Notes: generated by a model not told the origin, from the letters alone. Shown: positions 42,119-52,545, numbered from the stretch's first letter. The stretch: 64,000 nt of DNA from Streptomyces sp. NA02950 (GCF_013364155.1 NZ_CP054916.1:3344501-3408500), one strand, 5' to 3'. Program-made: numbers and translations.

Positions 42119-42782
42119 TGTCCCCGATCAGCGGCAGGAACTTGTGGGCCTTGCGGCTCACCCCGCCGCCGATCACGAACAGCTCGGGCGAGAACAGCAT
42201 CTCCAGATGGGCCAGGTACTTCCGCAGCCGCTGCGCCCAGTGCTCCCAGCTGAGGTCGTGGTCCTCCTTGACCTTGGTCGAGGCGCGCTTCTCCGCCTCG
42301 TGGCCGTGCAGCTCCAGATGGCCCAGCTCGGTGTTGGGCACCAGCGTGCCGCCGGTGAAGACCGCGCTGCCGATGCCGGTGCCCAGGGTGAGCAGGATGA
42401 CCGTGCCCCGACGCCCCTGACCCGCGCCGAAGGTCATCTCCGCGACCCCGGCGGCGTCCGCGTCATTGAGCACGGTGACCGGGCAGCCCAGCCGCTCGCG
42501 GAGCAGCGAGGCCAGATCGGTGCCGATCCAGCTCTTGTCGACATTGGCGGCGGTACGGGTCGTGCCGTCCGTCACCACCCCGGGAAAGGTCACCCCGACC
42601 GGCCGCCCGGACCAGTCGAAGTGCCGGACGACCTCCACCACCCCGTCCACGACCGCCTCGGGGGTGGCCGGATGCGGGGTGAGCACCTTGTGGCGCTCCT
42701 CGGCCAGATCGCCGCGGTCCAGGTCCACCGGCGCGCCCTTGATACCGGACCCGCCGATGTCCACCCCGAACAGCCGCGCCAT
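42015..42782 (-). CDS. ppgK: Polyphosphate glucokinase (ROK family)
   Basis: Phosphorylates glucose using polyphosphate or ATP; 255 residues. The N-terminal phosphate-binding motif is FGVDIGGSGIKGAPVDLDRG, and LTLGTGIGSAVFTGG and ELGHLELHG are ROK/sugar-kinase landmarks; the EHW and VIGGGVSRKAHKF segments are typical of PpgK. I chose the ATG at 42780-42782 (MARLFGVDIGG). A GTG at 42803 would overlap the ispH stop by 4 bp and is a plausible alternative. It follows ispH on the same strand, probably in one transcript. Confidence 0.93.
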   Translation of the reverse strand: MARLFGVDIGGSGIKGAPVDLDRGDLAEERHKVLTPHPATPEAVVDGVVEVVRHFDWSGRPVGVTFPGVVTDGTTRTAANVDKSWIGTDLASLLRERLGCPVTVLNDADAAGVAEMTFGAGQGRRGTVILLTLGTGIGSAVFTGGTLVPNTELGHLELHGHEAEKRASTKVKEDHDLSWEHWAQRLRKYLAHLEMLFSPELFVIGGGVSRKAHKFLPLIGDIRAEIVPAQLQNNAGIVGAAMAASAASAAADGAG

Positions 42783-42799
42783 GGCACCGCCCCCGGCGG

Positions 42800-43807
42800 T
42801 CACCGCTCCGCGCCACCCGTCGAGGAGCCGCCCGTCGAGGTGGCCGCGGCCTCGGCCCGCAGATCACGGCGCAGCTCCTTGGGGAGCGAGAAGGTCAGGC
42901 TCTCCTCCATGGGCTGGACGACCTCGACATCGCCGAAGCCGCGCTCGGCCAGCCACTCCAGGACGCCCTCGACGAGCACGTCCGGCACCGAGGCACCCGA
43001 GGTCACCCCGACCGTGGACACACCCTCGAGCCATGCCTCGTCGATCTCGCTCGCGTAGTCCACGAGGTGACCGGCCTTGGCACCGGCGCCGAGGGCGACC
43101 TCGACCAGCCGCACCGAGTTGGAGGAGTTCTTGGAGCCGACGACGATGACGAGGTCGGACTCGGCGGCGACCTGCTTCACCGCGGTCTGGCGGTTCTGGG
43201 TGGCGTAGCAGATGTCGTCGCTGGGCGGGCTGATCAGCCGCGGGAAGCGCTCCTTGAGCGCGTCCACCGTCTCCATGGTCTCGTCCACCGACAGGGTGGT
43301 CTGGGAGAGCCAGACGACCTTGGACTCGTCGCGGACCTCGACGTTCTCCACATCGCCCGGGCCGTCGACCAGCGTGATGTGGTCGGGCGCCTCACCGCTG
43401 GTCCCGATGACCTCCTCATGGCCCTCGTGACCGATCAGGAGGATGTCGTAGTCCTCCTTGGCGAACCGGACGGCCTCCTTGTGGACCTTGGTCACCAGGG
43501 GGCAGGTGGCGTCGATGGTGGCCAGCTGCCGCTGCTTGGCCTCCTCGTGGACGACCGGCGCGACACCGTGGGCCGAGAAGATCACGATCGACCCCTCGGG
43601 CACCTCCTCCGTCTCGTCGACGAAGATCGCGCCCTTCTTCTCCAGGGTCTGCACGACGTACTTGTTGTGGACGATCTCTTTGCGCACATAGATCGGCGCG
43701 CCGTACTGCTCCAGGGCCTTCTCGACGGCGATCACGGCACGGTCGACACCGGCGCAGTAGCCACGCGGGGCGGCGAGCAGGACCCGGCGGGCGGAGGTTG
43801 CAGTCAT
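42800..43807 (-). CDS. ispH: 4-hydroxy-3-methylbut-2-enyl diphosphate reductase
   Basis: Last step of the MEP isoprenoid pathway, producing IPP and DMAPP; 335 residues. The three cysteines that hold the [4Fe-4S] cluster are visible in [12 protein letters not shown] (C18), [13 protein letters not shown] and [11 protein letters not shown]. The catalytic glutamate motif (TSGASVPD, preceded by VGVTSG) is present. I chose the ATG at 43805-43807 ([16 protein letters not shown]). The C-terminal 20 residues are low-complexity Ser/Gly/Ala. It is divergent from xseA (62-bp gap) and upstream of ppgK. Confidence 0.95.
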   Translation of the reverse strand: MTATSARRVLLAAPRGYCAGVDRAVIAVEKALEQYGAPIYVRKEIVHNKYVVQTLEKKGAIFVDETEEVPEGSIVIFSAHGVAPVVHEEAKQRQLATIDATCPLVTKVHKEAVRFAKEDYDILLIGHEGHEEVIGTSGEAPDHITLVDGPGDVENVEVRDESKVVWLSQTTLSVDETMETVDALKERFPRLISPPSDDICYATQNRQTAVKQVAAESDLVIVVGSKNSSNSVRLVEVALGAGAKAGHLVDYASEIDEAWLEGVSTVGVTSGASVPDVLVEGVLEWLAERGFGDVEVVQPMEESLTFSLPKELRRDLRAEAAATSTGGSSTGGAER

Positions 43808-43869
43808 GAGTCCCATCGTAGGGGCGACGACCCACCGTCCTGTCAGCGGCGGCCGATACGCTCGCGGTC

Positions 43870-45099
43870 ATGGCTGTCAACACGTCCGCGGAGGAGCCGA
43901 TCCCGGTCGGCGAGGTGTCCCGGCTGATCGGGGGATGGATCGACCGGCTGGGGGCGGTGTGGGTGGAGGGGCAGATCACCCAGCTCTCCCGGCGTCCCGG
44001 GGCGGGGGTGGTGTTCCTGACGCTGCGCGACCCCAGTTACGACATCTCGCTCACCGTCACCTGCTTCCGGGCCGTCTTCGACCGGATCGCGGACACGGTC
44101 TCCGAGGGCGCGCGCGTGGTGGTACACGCCAAGCCGGAGTGGTACGCCCCGCGCGGTCAGCTGTCCCTGCGGGCCGCCGAGATCCGCCCGGTGGGGGTCG
44201 GGGAGCTGCTGGCGCGGCTGGAGCAGCTGAAGAAGGCGCTGGCGGCCGAGGGGCTGTTCGCCGCCGACCGCAAGAAGCGGCTGCCGTTCCTCCCCCAGCT
44301 GATAGGGCTGGTGTGCGGGCGGGCCTCGGCCGCCGAGCGGGACGTGCTGGAGAACGCCCGGCTGCGCTGGCCCGCCGTCCGCTTCGAGGTGCGCAATGTG
44401 GCGGTGCAGGGCGTGCATGCGGTGCCGCAGGTGATCGAGGCGGTCAAGGAGCTGGACGCGCTGCCCGAGGTGGATGTGATCGTCGTGGCGCGCGGCGGCG
44501 GCAGTGTGGAGGACCTGCTGCCGTTCTCGGACGAACAGCTGGTACGGGCGGTGGCCGCGTGCCGTACGCCGGTGGTGTCCGCGATCGGCCATGAGCCGGA
44601 CTCCCCACTGCTGGACCTGGTGGCCGATCTGCGGGCGTCCACTCCCACCGACGCGGCGAAGAAGATCGTCCCGGATGTGGGCGAGGAGCTGCTGCGGATC
44701 CAGCAGCTGCGGGAGCGCGCGCTGCGCAGTGTCCACGGGCTGCTGGACCGGGAGGAGCGGGGGCTCTCGGTGGCGCTGGCCCGGCCGTGTCTTCAGCAGC
44801 CCCGGCGGATGGTGGACGAGCGCGAGGAGCAGATCGCCGCGGTGCTCGAGCGCGGCCGCCGCTGTCTGGGCCATCTGCTGGACCGGGCCGAATCCGAGTT
44901 GGCGCACACCCGGGCCCGGGTGGTGGCCCTCTCCCCCGCCGCCACCCTGCGCCGCGGCTATGCGGTGCTCCAGCACGCCGACGGTTCGGTGGTGCGGTCG
45001 GCGGACGAGGTGGCGCGGGACGAGGAGCTGAGGGCGCGGGTGGCGGAAGGCGAGTTCGCGGTCCGGGCGCTCGGCGGGCCTTCGGCGGAGGGCGGCTGA
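43870..45099 (+). CDS. xseA: Exodeoxyribonuclease VII large subunit
   Basis: Single-strand-specific exonuclease subunit, 409 residues. The N-terminal OB fold ([20 protein letters not shown] onward) binds DNA. The catalytic region contains [18 protein letters not shown], then [18 protein letters not shown] and [20 protein letters not shown], all family hallmarks. A C-terminal coiled coil binds the small subunits. The xseB gene follows after 62 bp. The stop codon lies inside a 16-bp tandem duplication (about 45084-45115). Confidence 0.95.
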   Translation: MAVNTSAEEPIPVGEVSRLIGGWIDRLGAVWVEGQITQLSRRPGAGVVFLTLRDPSYDISLTVTCFRAVFDRIADTVSEGARVVVHAKPEWYAPRGQLSLRAAEIRPVGVGELLARLEQLKKALAAEGLFAADRKKRLPFLPQLIGLVCGRASAAERDVLENARLRWPAVRFEVRNVAVQGVHAVPQVIEAVKELDALPEVDVIVVARGGGSVEDLLPFSDEQLVRAVAACRTPVVSAIGHEPDSPLLDLVADLRASTPTDAAKKIVPDVGEELLRIQQLRERALRSVHGLLDREERGLSVALARPCLQQPRRMVDEREEQIAAVLERGRRCLGHLLDRAESELAHTRARVVALSPAATLRRGYAVLQHADGSVVRSADEVARDEELRARVAEGEFAVRALGGPSAEGG

Positions 45100-45115
45100 G
45101 GCGGAGGGCGGCTGA
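45084..45115. repeat. 16-bp tandem duplication across the xseA stop codon
   Basis: GGCGGAGGGCGGCTGA occurs twice in a row, the first copy ending with the stop codon of xseA. The duplication does not change the protein, and is probably a recent slippage event. Confidence 0.6.
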
Positions 45116-45161
45116 CCGGACGGCCCGTCCGGTGTCGGTCCCTGTGCATAGGGTGTGCGGC

Positions 45162-45446
45162 ATGGCGAAAACGGACGAGAAGGCGAACGACACCTCGGCC
45201 CTCGGCTACGAGCAGGCGCGGGACGAGCTGGTCGAGGTCGTGCGCCGGCTGGAGGCGGGCGGCACCAGCCTGGAGGAGTCGCTCGCGCTGTGGGAGCGCG
45301 GCGAGGAGCTGGCGAAGGTCTGCCGTCGCTGGCTGGAGGGGGCGCGGGCGCGGCTGGACGCGGCGCTGGCCGAGTCGGGCACGGAGGAGGCCGAGGGGGC
45401 GGACGCCGGGGAGCGTGCGGGGGACACCGGGGCCGACGGCGCCTGA
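45162..45446 (+). CDS. xseB: Exodeoxyribonuclease VII small subunit
   Basis: 94 residues. YEQARDELVEVVRRLEAGGT, then SLEESLALWERGEELAKVC, is the conserved core helical pair that wraps the C-terminal coiled coil of XseA. The C-terminal 25 residues are acidic and Gly/Ala-rich, as in many actinobacterial members. The ATG at 45162 starts MAKTDEKAND. Longer frames upstream are shadows of xseA. Confidence 0.94.
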   Translation: MAKTDEKANDTSALGYEQARDELVEVVRRLEAGGTSLEESLALWERGEELAKVCRRWLEGARARLDAALAESGTEEAEGADAGERAGDTGADGA

Positions 45447-45496
45447 GCGCGCGAGGGGGCGCGCACTGTGATGCGGAGCATCCCACCCCCCTTTAG

Positions 45497-45524
45497 TTGA
45501 AAGTTAATCTAAATCCGGTACGGT
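45497..45524 (+). promoter_or_regulatory. Putative promoter of the nitroreductase gene
   Basis: TTGAAA (45497-45502), a 16-bp spacer, and TACGGT (45519-45524) resemble -35 and -10 boxes about 45 bp before the ATG at 45570. The area is AT-rich and carries TTTAG...CTAAA (45492-45512) as an imperfect inverted repeat, which could be an operator for a MarR-like or similar regulator. Confidence 0.5.
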
Positions 45525-45569
45525 GGAGGGCGCCATCACATCCCGTCGCCGTGACCCGAAGGTTGTGCC

Positions 45570-46160
45570 ATGACTCTCGCCCTCGACCCCGCCGCCCAGG
45601 ACCTGCTCTTCCGTGAGGCGCACACCGCCAACACCTTCACCGACGAGCCGGTGACCGAGGAGCAGGTGCGGGCGATCTACGACCTGGTCAAGTACGCCCC
45701 GACCGCCTTCAACCAGTCGCCGCTGCGGGTGGTCCTGGTGCGCACCCCCGAGGCCCGGGAGCGGCTGGTGCCGCATATGGCCGAGGGCAACCGGCCCAAG
45801 ACCGCCACCGCCCCGCTGGTCGCGATCCTCGCCGCGGACAATGAGTTCCACGAGGAGCTGCCCACGCTCTTCCCGCACTTCCCGCAGGCCAAAGACGTCT
45901 TCTTCGCCGAGCGCGCCGCCCGTGAGCGGGCCGCGGGGCTCAATGCCTCGCTCCAGGCGGGTTACTTCATCCTGGGCATCCGCGCCGCCGGTCTGGCCGC
46001 CGGGCCGATGAGCGGCTTCGACGCCGTCGGAGTGCAGAAGGAGTTCCTGGACGGCGACCACACCCCGCTCATGGTCGTCAACATCGGCAAGCCGGGCGAG
46101 GACGCCTCGCGCCCGCGCGGCCCGCGTCTGGACTTCGACCAGGTGGTCACCAGCGTCTGA
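45570..46160 (+). CDS. Nitroreductase-family protein, RutE/malonic semialdehyde reductase type
   Basis: FMN-dependent oxidoreductase, 196 residues. YDLVKYAPTAFNQSPLRVVL is the FMN-binding signature of the RutE subgroup, followed by ASLQAGYFILGIRAAGLAAG and the PMSGFD motif of the same group. RutE-like enzymes reduce malonic semialdehyde or related aldehydes, but other substrates are possible. It stands alone between xseB and the converging DUF4245 gene, with a distinctive AT-rich promoter. Confidence 0.92.
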   Translation: MTLALDPAAQDLLFREAHTANTFTDEPVTEEQVRAIYDLVKYAPTAFNQSPLRVVLVRTPEARERLVPHMAEGNRPKTATAPLVAILAADNEFHEELPTLFPHFPQAKDVFFAERAARERAAGLNASLQAGYFILGIRAAGLAAGPMSGFDAVGVQKEFLDGDHTPLMVVNIGKPGEDASRPRGPRLDFDQVVTSV

Positions 46161-46244
46161 CAGGTCCGTCCGACGCGGCCCACCCGACACGGTCCGTCCG
46201 CGCTGCCGTCCGGTGAACCGGGCGCGGCCCTCAGGCCGCCGTGC

Positions 46245-46811
46245 TCAGCCCTTCCGGGCCTCGAGCGCGGCGGCCATCTTCGTCAGATGGGCGGCGGACG
46301 CGGTCCCGGTGACCACCGTGGTCACCCCCCGCTCCCGGCACACCAGGGCGTCGTACTTGTCGCCCTCGTAGCGGACCCACTCCTTGCCGTCGATCCGCTG
46401 GGTGTCCTTGGTCGCCCGGGCCCGCTGGGTGACGTTGGCGATGAAGGGCGCCGGCTTGCCGTCGCTCTGCTCGACGGACACGTACTCCCGCTGCGCGTCC
46501 AGGAAGCCCAGGTGCCAGGCGGCGCCGCCGTCGGCACCACCGCTGCCGCTGCCGGTCGCCGGGGTGTAGGTGACGGAGGTCGCGCGCCAGCCCTTGGGCA
46601 GGCTGCCGGGCTCGGGGGCGGCCACCGGGTACGGCGCGGCACGGCGGGCCGTCTGGAGCTCCACCCGGTAGTCGACCGTCCTGACACCCCCGTCCTTGTC
46701 GCTGTCGTCGTGCGGGATCTGGAAGACATAGATGCCCGCCGCGACAGCGCCGATCGCCGCCATCGACAGCATCATGTCCCGGACCGTCTCTTTGCCTCGC
46801 ATACCTGCCAC
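46245..46811 (-). CDS. DUF4245 membrane-anchored protein
   Basis: 188 residues. One N-terminal membrane segment (MLSMAAIGAVAAGIYVFQIP, about 14-33) is followed by an extracytoplasmic domain with SLPKGWRATSVTYTPATG and GKEWVRYEGDKYDALV, typical of DUF4245. Function unknown. It is divergent from glpX, a gene pairing that recurs in actinobacteria. The cysteine in LVCRERGVT is a single residue, so no intramolecular disulphide is expected. Confidence 0.88.
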   Translation of the reverse strand: MAGMRGKETVRDMMLSMAAIGAVAAGIYVFQIPHDDSDKDGGVRTVDYRVELQTARRAAPYPVAAPEPGSLPKGWRATSVTYTPATGSGSGGADGGAAWHLGFLDAQREYVSVEQSDGKPAPFIANVTQRARATKDTQRIDGKEWVRYEGDKYDALVCRERGVTTVVTGTASAAHLTKMAAALEARKG

Positions 46812-46987
46812 GTCCCCTATCGTCCCTCATCCCGCCGCGCCGCCCCGCAACAGGGCCGCGCTCAGGCGTGGGGTCCTCTGCTCACGTTCGCAATCAGCGG
46901 ATAAAGTCATGAGCACCCTCTCCCTCCTCGCCCGCCTTCGGCGAAGAGGGGTCCTCCGGCCGTCGCCGTACAGAAAGGTGCGCTCCG

Positions 46988-48019
46988 ATGACCGAGCATC
47001 ATCTGCCCTCCCAGCTCGAGGTCAGCCCCGAGGCTCCCGACCGCAACCTCGCCCTGGAGCTCGTCCGGGTCACCGAGGCGGGTGCCATGGCCTCCGGCCG
47101 CTGGGTGGGCCGCGGCGACAAGAACGGCGCCGACGGTGCCGCCGTCAAGGCCATGCGTTCGCTGGTGCACACCGTCTCCATGAACGGCGTCGTGGTCATC
47201 GGCGAGGGCGAGAAGGACGAGGCGCCGATGCTCTTCAACGGGGAGCGGGTCGGCGACGGCACCGGCCCGGAGTGCGATGTGGCCGTGGACCCGGTGGACG
47301 GCACCACCCTCACCGCCAAGGGCATGGCCAACGCGGTCTCGGTGCTCGCGGTGGCCGAGCGCGGCACGATGTTCGACCCGTCGGCCGTGTTCTACATGGA
47401 CAAGCTGGTCACCGGCCCGGATGCGGCCGAGTTCGTCGACATCACCGCGCCGCCCGGGGTGAACATCCGGCGGATCGCCAAGGCCAAGCGGTCCAGCCCC
47501 GAGGACGTCACCGTGGTGGTCCTCGACCGCCCCCGCCACGAGGGCATCGTCAAGGAGATCCGCGAGGCGGGCGCCCGGATCAAGTTCATCTCCGACGGCG
47601 ATGTGGCCGGTGCGATCATGGCGGTGCGCGAGGGCACCGGTGTGGATCTGCTGCTGGGCGTCGGCGGCACCCCGGAGGGCATCATCGCGGCCTGTGCGAT
47701 CAAGTGCCTCGGCGGCACCATCCAGGCCAAGCTGTGGCCCAAGGACGACGACGAGAAGCAGCGCGCCATCGACGCGGGCCATGACCTGGACCAGGTGCTC
47801 CAGACCGACGACCTGGTCAGCGGCGACAACGTGTTCTTCGTCGCCACCGGGATCACCGACGGCGATCTGCTGCGCGGGGTGCGGTACCGCGCGGAGACCG
47901 CGACCACCCAGTCGCTGGTGATGCGGTCCAAGTCCGGCACCATCCGGCAGATCGACTCCACCCACCGGCTGTCCAAGCTGCGCGCGTACGCCTCGGTGGA
48001 CTTCGAGCGCGCCCGCTGA
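46988..48019 (+). CDS. glpX: Fructose-1,6-bisphosphatase class II
   Basis: Gluconeogenic phosphatase converting fructose-1,6-bisphosphate to fructose-6-phosphate; 343 residues. Metal-binding motifs are [15 protein letters not shown] and [14 protein letters not shown], and the substrate region includes [15 protein letters not shown] and [30 protein letters not shown] precedes the ATG. A strong terminator follows at 48069-48107. Confidence 0.96.
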   Translation: MTEHHLPSQLEVSPEAPDRNLALELVRVTEAGAMASGRWVGRGDKNGADGAAVKAMRSLVHTVSMNGVVVIGEGEKDEAPMLFNGERVGDGTGPECDVAVDPVDGTTLTAKGMANAVSVLAVAERGTMFDPSAVFYMDKLVTGPDAAEFVDITAPPGVNIRRIAKAKRSSPEDVTVVVLDRPRHEGIVKEIREAGARIKFISDGDVAGAIMAVREGTGVDLLLGVGGTPEGIIAACAIKCLGGTIQAKLWPKDDDEKQRAIDAGHDLDQVLQTDDLVSGDNVFFVATGITDGDLLRGVRYRAETATTQSLVMRSKSGTIRQIDSTHRLSKLRAYASVDFERAR

Positions 48020-48068
48020 GCGCGCCCCGAGGGCGCGCGCACGGCGCCCGCGCCCGGGCATCGCACAC

Positions 48069-48107
48069 CAGGGCCGGGCCCCGCCTTCCCGGCGGGGCCC
48101 GGCCCTG
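48069..48107. terminator. Bidirectional terminator between glpX and the wbl gene
   Basis: A perfect 17-bp stem (48069-48085 with 48091-48107) with a 5-nt loop lies between the converging genes, 50 bp after the glpX stop. Confidence 0.85.
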
Positions 48108-48122
48108 TGCGATCCGAAGCGC

Positions 48123-48479
48123 TCAGCCCGCGGCGGCCACCCTCATGGCGCGCTGGAGCTCGGCCTCCCGGCGACGGCGGCGGGCCAGCACGACCCGGCG
48201 CTCGGCCGCGGTCAGCCCACCCCACACCCCGTACGGCTCGGGCTGCAACAGCGCGTGCTCCCTGCACTCGACCATGACCGGGCAGCGCGCGCAGACGCGC
48301 TTGGCGGCCTCTTCCCGCGACAGCCTCGCAGCAGTGGGCTCCTTGGAAGGAGCGAAGAACAGCCCGGCCTCGTCCCGGCGGCACACCGCCTCCGAGTGCC
48401 AGGGGCCGGCCTGATCCCGAGCGGGAATGCGCTGCGGGGGCACGGCGGCGTCCAGCAGGGGCTGATGCGGTTGCAGCAC
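48123..48479 (-). CDS. WhiB-like [4Fe-4S] transcriptional regulator
   Basis: 118 residues. Four conserved cysteines (C33, C63, C66 and C72) bind an iron-sulfur cluster, and the GVWGGLT turn (about 84-90) is the Wbl family signature. The C-terminal helix is very basic (ARRRRREAELQR) and presumably contacts DNA or sigma factor. Next to glpX, this position matches, from memory, the wblI gene of S. coelicolor, but subtype assignment needs an alignment. The 178-bp upstream gap should hold its promoter. Confidence 0.93.
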   Translation of the reverse strand: MLQPHQPLLDAAVPPQRIPARDQAGPWHSEAVCRRDEAGLFFAPSKEPTAARLSREEAAKRVCARCPVMVECREHALLQPEPYGVWGGLTAAERRVVLARRRRREAELQRAMRVAAAG

Positions 48480-48658
48480 GGTCTACTCCTGACGACGGCT
48501 CCGGTGGTCACCCTTGCCCGCCTCGCGGCGTACGGCCCCGTGTGCACCCCCATCAGCCGTACGAGAGACGATGCACCAAGCCTTACCCGCTGTGCGCGCG
48601 CTTATGCACACCGTTGTCCCGACCGCAAATTCCCTGCGCCCGCCCCGACTTCGCGCGG

Positions 48659-49351
48659 CTACGACCGCAGGTTCTTCAGTCGTTTACCCCGCTTCGGGCG
48701 GGCTTCCACCCCTCCGAAGAGAGCGAATCCGCCGACGTGGACCACGGGCGCCTCGGGATCCGGCGCGTCACAGGGGGACACATCGAAGCCGCCGAAGATC
48801 CCGGCGCCCGAGCCGTGCAGGGTGACGTTCTCCGGAACTTTGATCTCCACCCCGCCGAAGAGCACCCAGGCACGGATGACGATCTCCCGCTGCTCGAAGA
48901 GCGCCTCGGTCAGATCGAGCTCGGCCCCGCCGAAGACCACCAGCGCGTTGGTCCGGCGGCGGACCCGCCAGCGGCCCTTGCGCGCCGCCCCGCCGAAGAT
49001 CGCCACCAGGTTCTCCGCGGCGGGCGGGGTACGGGCCCAGGCCGGATCCTCCCCGCCCCGGGCCGCCTCCGGCCCGGCGACGCGGCCCGGCGCCGCGGGC
49101 AGATCGCGGACCAGGGGCTCCAGTTCGCCGAGGGTCTTGGCGCGGTAGACCGCGTCGATCCGCTCCGCGTGCTCCTCGGGGTCGAGCCGCCCCTCGGCGA
49201 GGGCCTCCCGAAGGATGTCCGCGATCCGGTCGCGGTCCGCGTCGGAGGCGCGCAGCGGCGCACGCGCGGGGGCGGACGCGGCCGGCGCGGACGCCACGGA
49301 CGCGGAATCGGAAGGGGACTTGGCCAACGGCACCGGCTGCTGCTCATCCAC
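48659..49351 (-). CDS. DUF1707 domain-containing protein with LiaF-like C-terminus
   Basis: 230 residues. The DUF1707 (SHOCT-like) helical region reads LRASDADRDRIADILREAL, then AEGRLDPEEHAERIDAVY. The C-terminal half has repeated FGG strands (LVAIFGGAARKG, LVVFGGAELDL, WVLFGGVEIKVP) typical of the cell-wall stress DUF2154/LiaF-C fold. An Ala/Ser/Pro-rich N-terminal tail precedes them. No membrane segment is evident. Family members are often linked to cell-envelope stress. Confidence 0.9.
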   Translation of the reverse strand: MDEQQPVPLAKSPSDSASVASAPAASAPARAPLRASDADRDRIADILREALAEGRLDPEEHAERIDAVYRAKTLGELEPLVRDLPAAPGRVAGPEAARGGEDPAWARTPPAAENLVAIFGGAARKGRWRVRRRTNALVVFGGAELDLTEALFEQREIVIRAWVLFGGVEIKVPENVTLHGSGAGIFGGFDVSPCDAPDPEAPVVHVGGFALFGGVEARPKRGKRLKNLRS

Positions 49352-49515
49352 GCGATCAGCGTACCCAGTCGCGATAGATCGCGACCAGGGTCGCGATGGC
49401 TCACCCGCGGAGGCGACTGAGCCTTACCTCACAGGCCCGCCCCGCCGCCCCCGTTCTACGCTTATGGGCGCTGTCGTCGATGCCAGCGCCGTCTGCCGAG
49501 TGAGGAATGGCCGGA

Positions 49516-51192
49516 ATGCCTGAGTTTGCCTATACGGATCTGCTGCCCCTGGGCGAGGACCCGACGCCCTATCGGCTGGTGACCAGCGAGGGCGTGAGCA
49601 CCTGCGAGGCCGACGGACGCACCTTCCTGAAGGTCGAGCCGGAGGCGCTGCGCAGGCTCGCGGCCGAGGCGATGCACGACATCTCGCACTATCTGCGCCC
49701 GGCCCATCTCGCCCAGCTTCGCCGGATCCTCGACGACCCCGAGGCCAGCGCCAACGACCGGTTCGTCGCGCTCGACCTGCTGAAGAACGCGAACATCGCG
49801 GCGGCGGGTGTGCTGCCCATGTGCCAGGACACCGGCACCGCGATCGTCATGGGCAAGCGCGGGCAGAACGTGCTGACGGAGGGGCGCGACGAGGAGGCCC
49901 TGTCGCGCGGTGTCTTCGACGCCTACACCAAGCTCAACCTCCGCTACTCCCAGATGGCCCCGCTGACCATGTGGGAGGAGAGGAACACCGGCTCCAACCT
50001 GCCCGCGCAGATCGAGCTCTACGCGACCGACGGCGGCGCCTACAAGTTCCTCTTCATGGCCAAGGGCGGCGGCTCGGCCAACAAGTCCTTCCTCTACCAG
50101 GAGACGAAGGCGGTGCTGAACGAGGCATCGATGATGAAGTTCCTGGAGGAGAAGATCCGCTCGCTGGGCACCGCCGCCTGCCCGCCGTACCACCTGGCGA
50201 TCGTGGTCGGCGGCACCAGCGCCGAGTACGCGCTCAAGACCGCCAAGTACGCCTCGGCGCACTACCTCGACGAGCTGCCCGCCGAAGGTTCCCCGACCGG
50301 CCACGGCTTCCGCGACAAGGAGCTGGAGCAGAAGGTCTTCGAGCTGACCCAGAAGATCGGCATCGGGGCGCAGTTCGGCGGCAAGTACTTCTGCCACGAC
50401 GTACGGGTCGTCCGGCTGCCCCGGCACGGCGCGTCCTGCCCGGTGGCCATCGCCGTCTCCTGCTCGGCCGACCGCCAGGCGCTCGCGAAGATCACCCCCG
50501 AGGGGGTCTTCCTGGAGCGGCTGGAGACCGACCCGGCGCGCTTCCTCCCGGACACCACGGACGAGGAGCTGACCAAGGGCGCGGGCCCGGACCTGGACGC
50601 GGTCGCCATCGACCTCAACCGGCCGATGGACGACGTCCTGGCCGAGCTGACCAGGCATCCGGTCAAGACCCGGCTCTCGCTGACCGGCACGCTGGTCGTC
50701 GCCCGTGACATCGCCCACGCGAAGATCAAGGAGCGGCTGGACGCGGGCGAGGAGATGCCGGGGTACCTGAAGAACCACCCGGTCTACTACGCGGGCCCGG
50801 CCAAGACCCCCGAGGGGTACGCCTCCGGTTCGTTCGGCCCGACGACGGCGGGCCGGATGGACGCGTACGTCGAGCAGTTCCAGGCGGCCGGCGGCTCGAA
50901 GGTGATGCTGGCCAAGGGCAACCGCTCGAAGCAGGTCACCGACGCGTGTGCCGCGCACGGCGGCTTCTACCTGGGCTCGATCGGCGGCCCGGCGGCCCGG
51001 TTGGCCCAGGACTGCATCAAGAAGGTCGAGGTCCTCGAGTACGAGGAGCTGGGCATGGAGGCGGTCTGGAAGATCGAGGTCGAGGACTTCCCGGCGTTCA
51101 TCGTGGTGGACGACAAGGGCAACGACTTCTTCACGGATCCGGGTCCGGCGCAGCCCTTCGTCACCAGCATCCCGGTGCGCACGGGGGCCTGA
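49516..51192 (+). CDS. Fumarate hydratase class I (iron-sulfur)
   Basis: Interconverts fumarate and malate; 558 residues, a single chain with the class I N- and C-terminal domains fused. The cluster cysteine near the N-terminus lies in [18 protein letters not shown]; further motifs are [18 protein letters not shown] and [21 protein letters not shown] chose the ATG at 49516 because GAGGA lies 9 bases before it; the ATG at 49507 is too close to that sequence. A second, class II fumarase (fumC) is encoded 4.7 kb downstream. A strong terminator follows. Confidence 0.95.
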   Translation: MPEFAYTDLLPLGEDPTPYRLVTSEGVSTCEADGRTFLKVEPEALRRLAAEAMHDISHYLRPAHLAQLRRILDDPEASANDRFVALDLLKNANIAAAGVLPMCQDTGTAIVMGKRGQNVLTEGRDEEALSRGVFDAYTKLNLRYSQMAPLTMWEERNTGSNLPAQIELYATDGGAYKFLFMAKGGGSANKSFLYQETKAVLNEASMMKFLEEKIRSLGTAACPPYHLAIVVGGTSAEYALKTAKYASAHYLDELPAEGSPTGHGFRDKELEQKVFELTQKIGIGAQFGGKYFCHDVRVVRLPRHGASCPVAIAVSCSADRQALAKITPEGVFLERLETDPARFLPDTTDEELTKGAGPDLDAVAIDLNRPMDDVLAELTRHPVKTRLSLTGTLVVARDIAHAKIKERLDAGEEMPGYLKNHPVYYAGPAKTPEGYASGSFGPTTAGRMDAYVEQFQAAGGSKVMLAKGNRSKQVTDACAAHGGFYLGSIGGPAARLAQDCIKKVEVLEYEELGMEAVWKIEVEDFPAFIVVDDKGNDFFTDPGPAQPFVTSIPVRTGA

Positions 51193-51203
51193 CCGGCGGA
51201 CGC

Positions 51204-51244
51204 GGCCGGGGGCCGGGGCGGCGGTGCCGTCCCGGCCCCCGGCC
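51204..51244. terminator. Bidirectional terminator after class I fumarase gene
   Basis: A perfect 14-bp stem (51204-51217 with 51231-51244) with a 13-nt loop lies between the fumarase stop (51192) and the converging GH18-like gene (stop 51263). Confidence 0.8.
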
Positions 51245-51262
51245 GTTGATCCGTGATCCGGA

Positions 51263-52372
51263 TCAGCCCCTCAGCACCGCCTCGAAGGCTCCCGGCCGCT
51301 GGGCGACACCGCTGCACCGGTTCTCGGGGGCCGCTCCGGTGCTCTCCTCGCCGGCCGCGGCGGGATCGGGCGAGGATCCGTCCGATCCCGCCGGACCGGG
51401 CGAGGACTCGTCCGTACCCACGTCGTCGCACGACCGGTCGCGCTCGGCGGACCACATCGACAGCCGGCCGATCCCCTTCTCCGCGGCGAACCGCGCCAGC
51501 CCGGCCGCGTCCTCCAGCGTGAACACCTCGCCGGAGACATCGTTGAGCCCGATCATGGGCGTCACTCCGAGGGCCTTCCATGCGGCCTCGTCGGACAGTC
51601 CGAGCACCCCGCGCACCCGGGACTGGGCGGCGGTGGCGGCCCGGATCGCGTAGTCGCCCATGTCGCCGGTGTGCTCACCGCTGTAGTTCATCGCCATGAT
51701 GTTCACCGTCGAGACGGTGACGCCCTCGTTCCTGGCCGCCTCGAGCTGGGCGGTGCTCTCGGCGGTCAGCCCGTCGGGCATGGCGGGCAGGGTGAAGGAG
51801 ATCTCCAGGCCCTCATGGGTGCGCTGGAGCAGGGCGACGGCCTGGGCCCGGCGGACGGCCGCCGCGGTGTCGGCGAGGCTGTCCCCCTCGATGTCGAAGT
51901 CGGCCTTGGTCAGCCCGTAGCGCTCGATCACCTGCGTGTAGGCCGCGGCGAGTTCGGAGACATCGGCGCACGCGGTGCTCAGCTCGGTGCCGTCGGCGCC
52001 GCCGAAGGAGACCCGGACATCGCCGCCCGCCCGGCGCACGGCCTCGATCCGGGTGTCCAGCGCCCGGTCGTCAAGGGTGGCGCCGCCGTCCCACACCGGG
52101 GCGCAGCCGTCGCCCGCGACGACGAAGCCGAGAGTGAACTCCTTGATGCCGCGCCCCGCGGCGGCGGCCATGTCATACCCGGCCTCGGACCAGGCACTGA
52201 CGTACGGGACGAAGTCGGCGGAGGGCGGTGGCGCCGGATGCGGGCTCCGCGGGGACGGTGCCACCCGGGCCGCCGGCTCCGACGGCTCCTGCTGTCCGGC
52301 CCATACGGCGATGGTGGCGCAGACCACGGCGGCGGCCACGGCGATTCCGCTCATGCGGGGGCTGGCCCTCAT
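51263..52372 (-). CDS. GH18-like (chitinase family) exported protein
   Basis: 369 residues. The N-terminal signal/anchor (SGIAVAAAVVCATIAVWAG, about 8-26) and a Pro/Ser-rich linker precede a TIM-barrel-like domain. The catalytic-region sequence ADFDIEG (D158, D160, E162) corresponds to the GH18 DxxDxDxE motif, though the first Asp is replaced, so activity needs testing. FVPYVSAWSEAGYDM near the N-terminus and NIMAMNYSGEHTGDMG are also typical of this exochitinase-like group. The C-terminal 50 residues are Ser/Pro/Asp-rich. ATG at 52370-52372 has GGAG upstream. It is divergent from the matAB-like pair and could trim aminoglycan made by it. Confidence 0.82.
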   Translation of the reverse strand: MRASPRMSGIAVAAAVVCATIAVWAGQQEPSEPAARVAPSPRSPHPAPPPSADFVPYVSAWSEAGYDMAAAAGRGIKEFTLGFVVAGDGCAPVWDGGATLDDRALDTRIEAVRRAGGDVRVSFGGADGTELSTACADVSELAAAYTQVIERYGLTKADFDIEGDSLADTAAAVRRAQAVALLQRTHEGLEISFTLPAMPDGLTAESTAQLEAARNEGVTVSTVNIMAMNYSGEHTGDMGDYAIRAATAAQSRVRGVLGLSDEAAWKALGVTPMIGLNDVSGEVFTLEDAAGLARFAAEKGIGRLSMWSAERDRSCDDVGTDESSPGPAGSDGSSPDPAAAGEESTGAAPENRCSGVAQRPGAFEAVLRG

Positions 52373-52545
52373 GGCACTCGCTCCTCTTTCGGTGTCCGGT
52401 TCGGGGGTGTGGGCACCGGGGGACTCCGCCCCCGTGCCGCTCTCCACTGCCAACCTCGCATATCCGAGAAATGGAAAGAACTATGACACACCGCATGTTT
52501 GACTTATATGTCTCAAGTCGTATTTCCTCGACTAGCCTCTCGCTC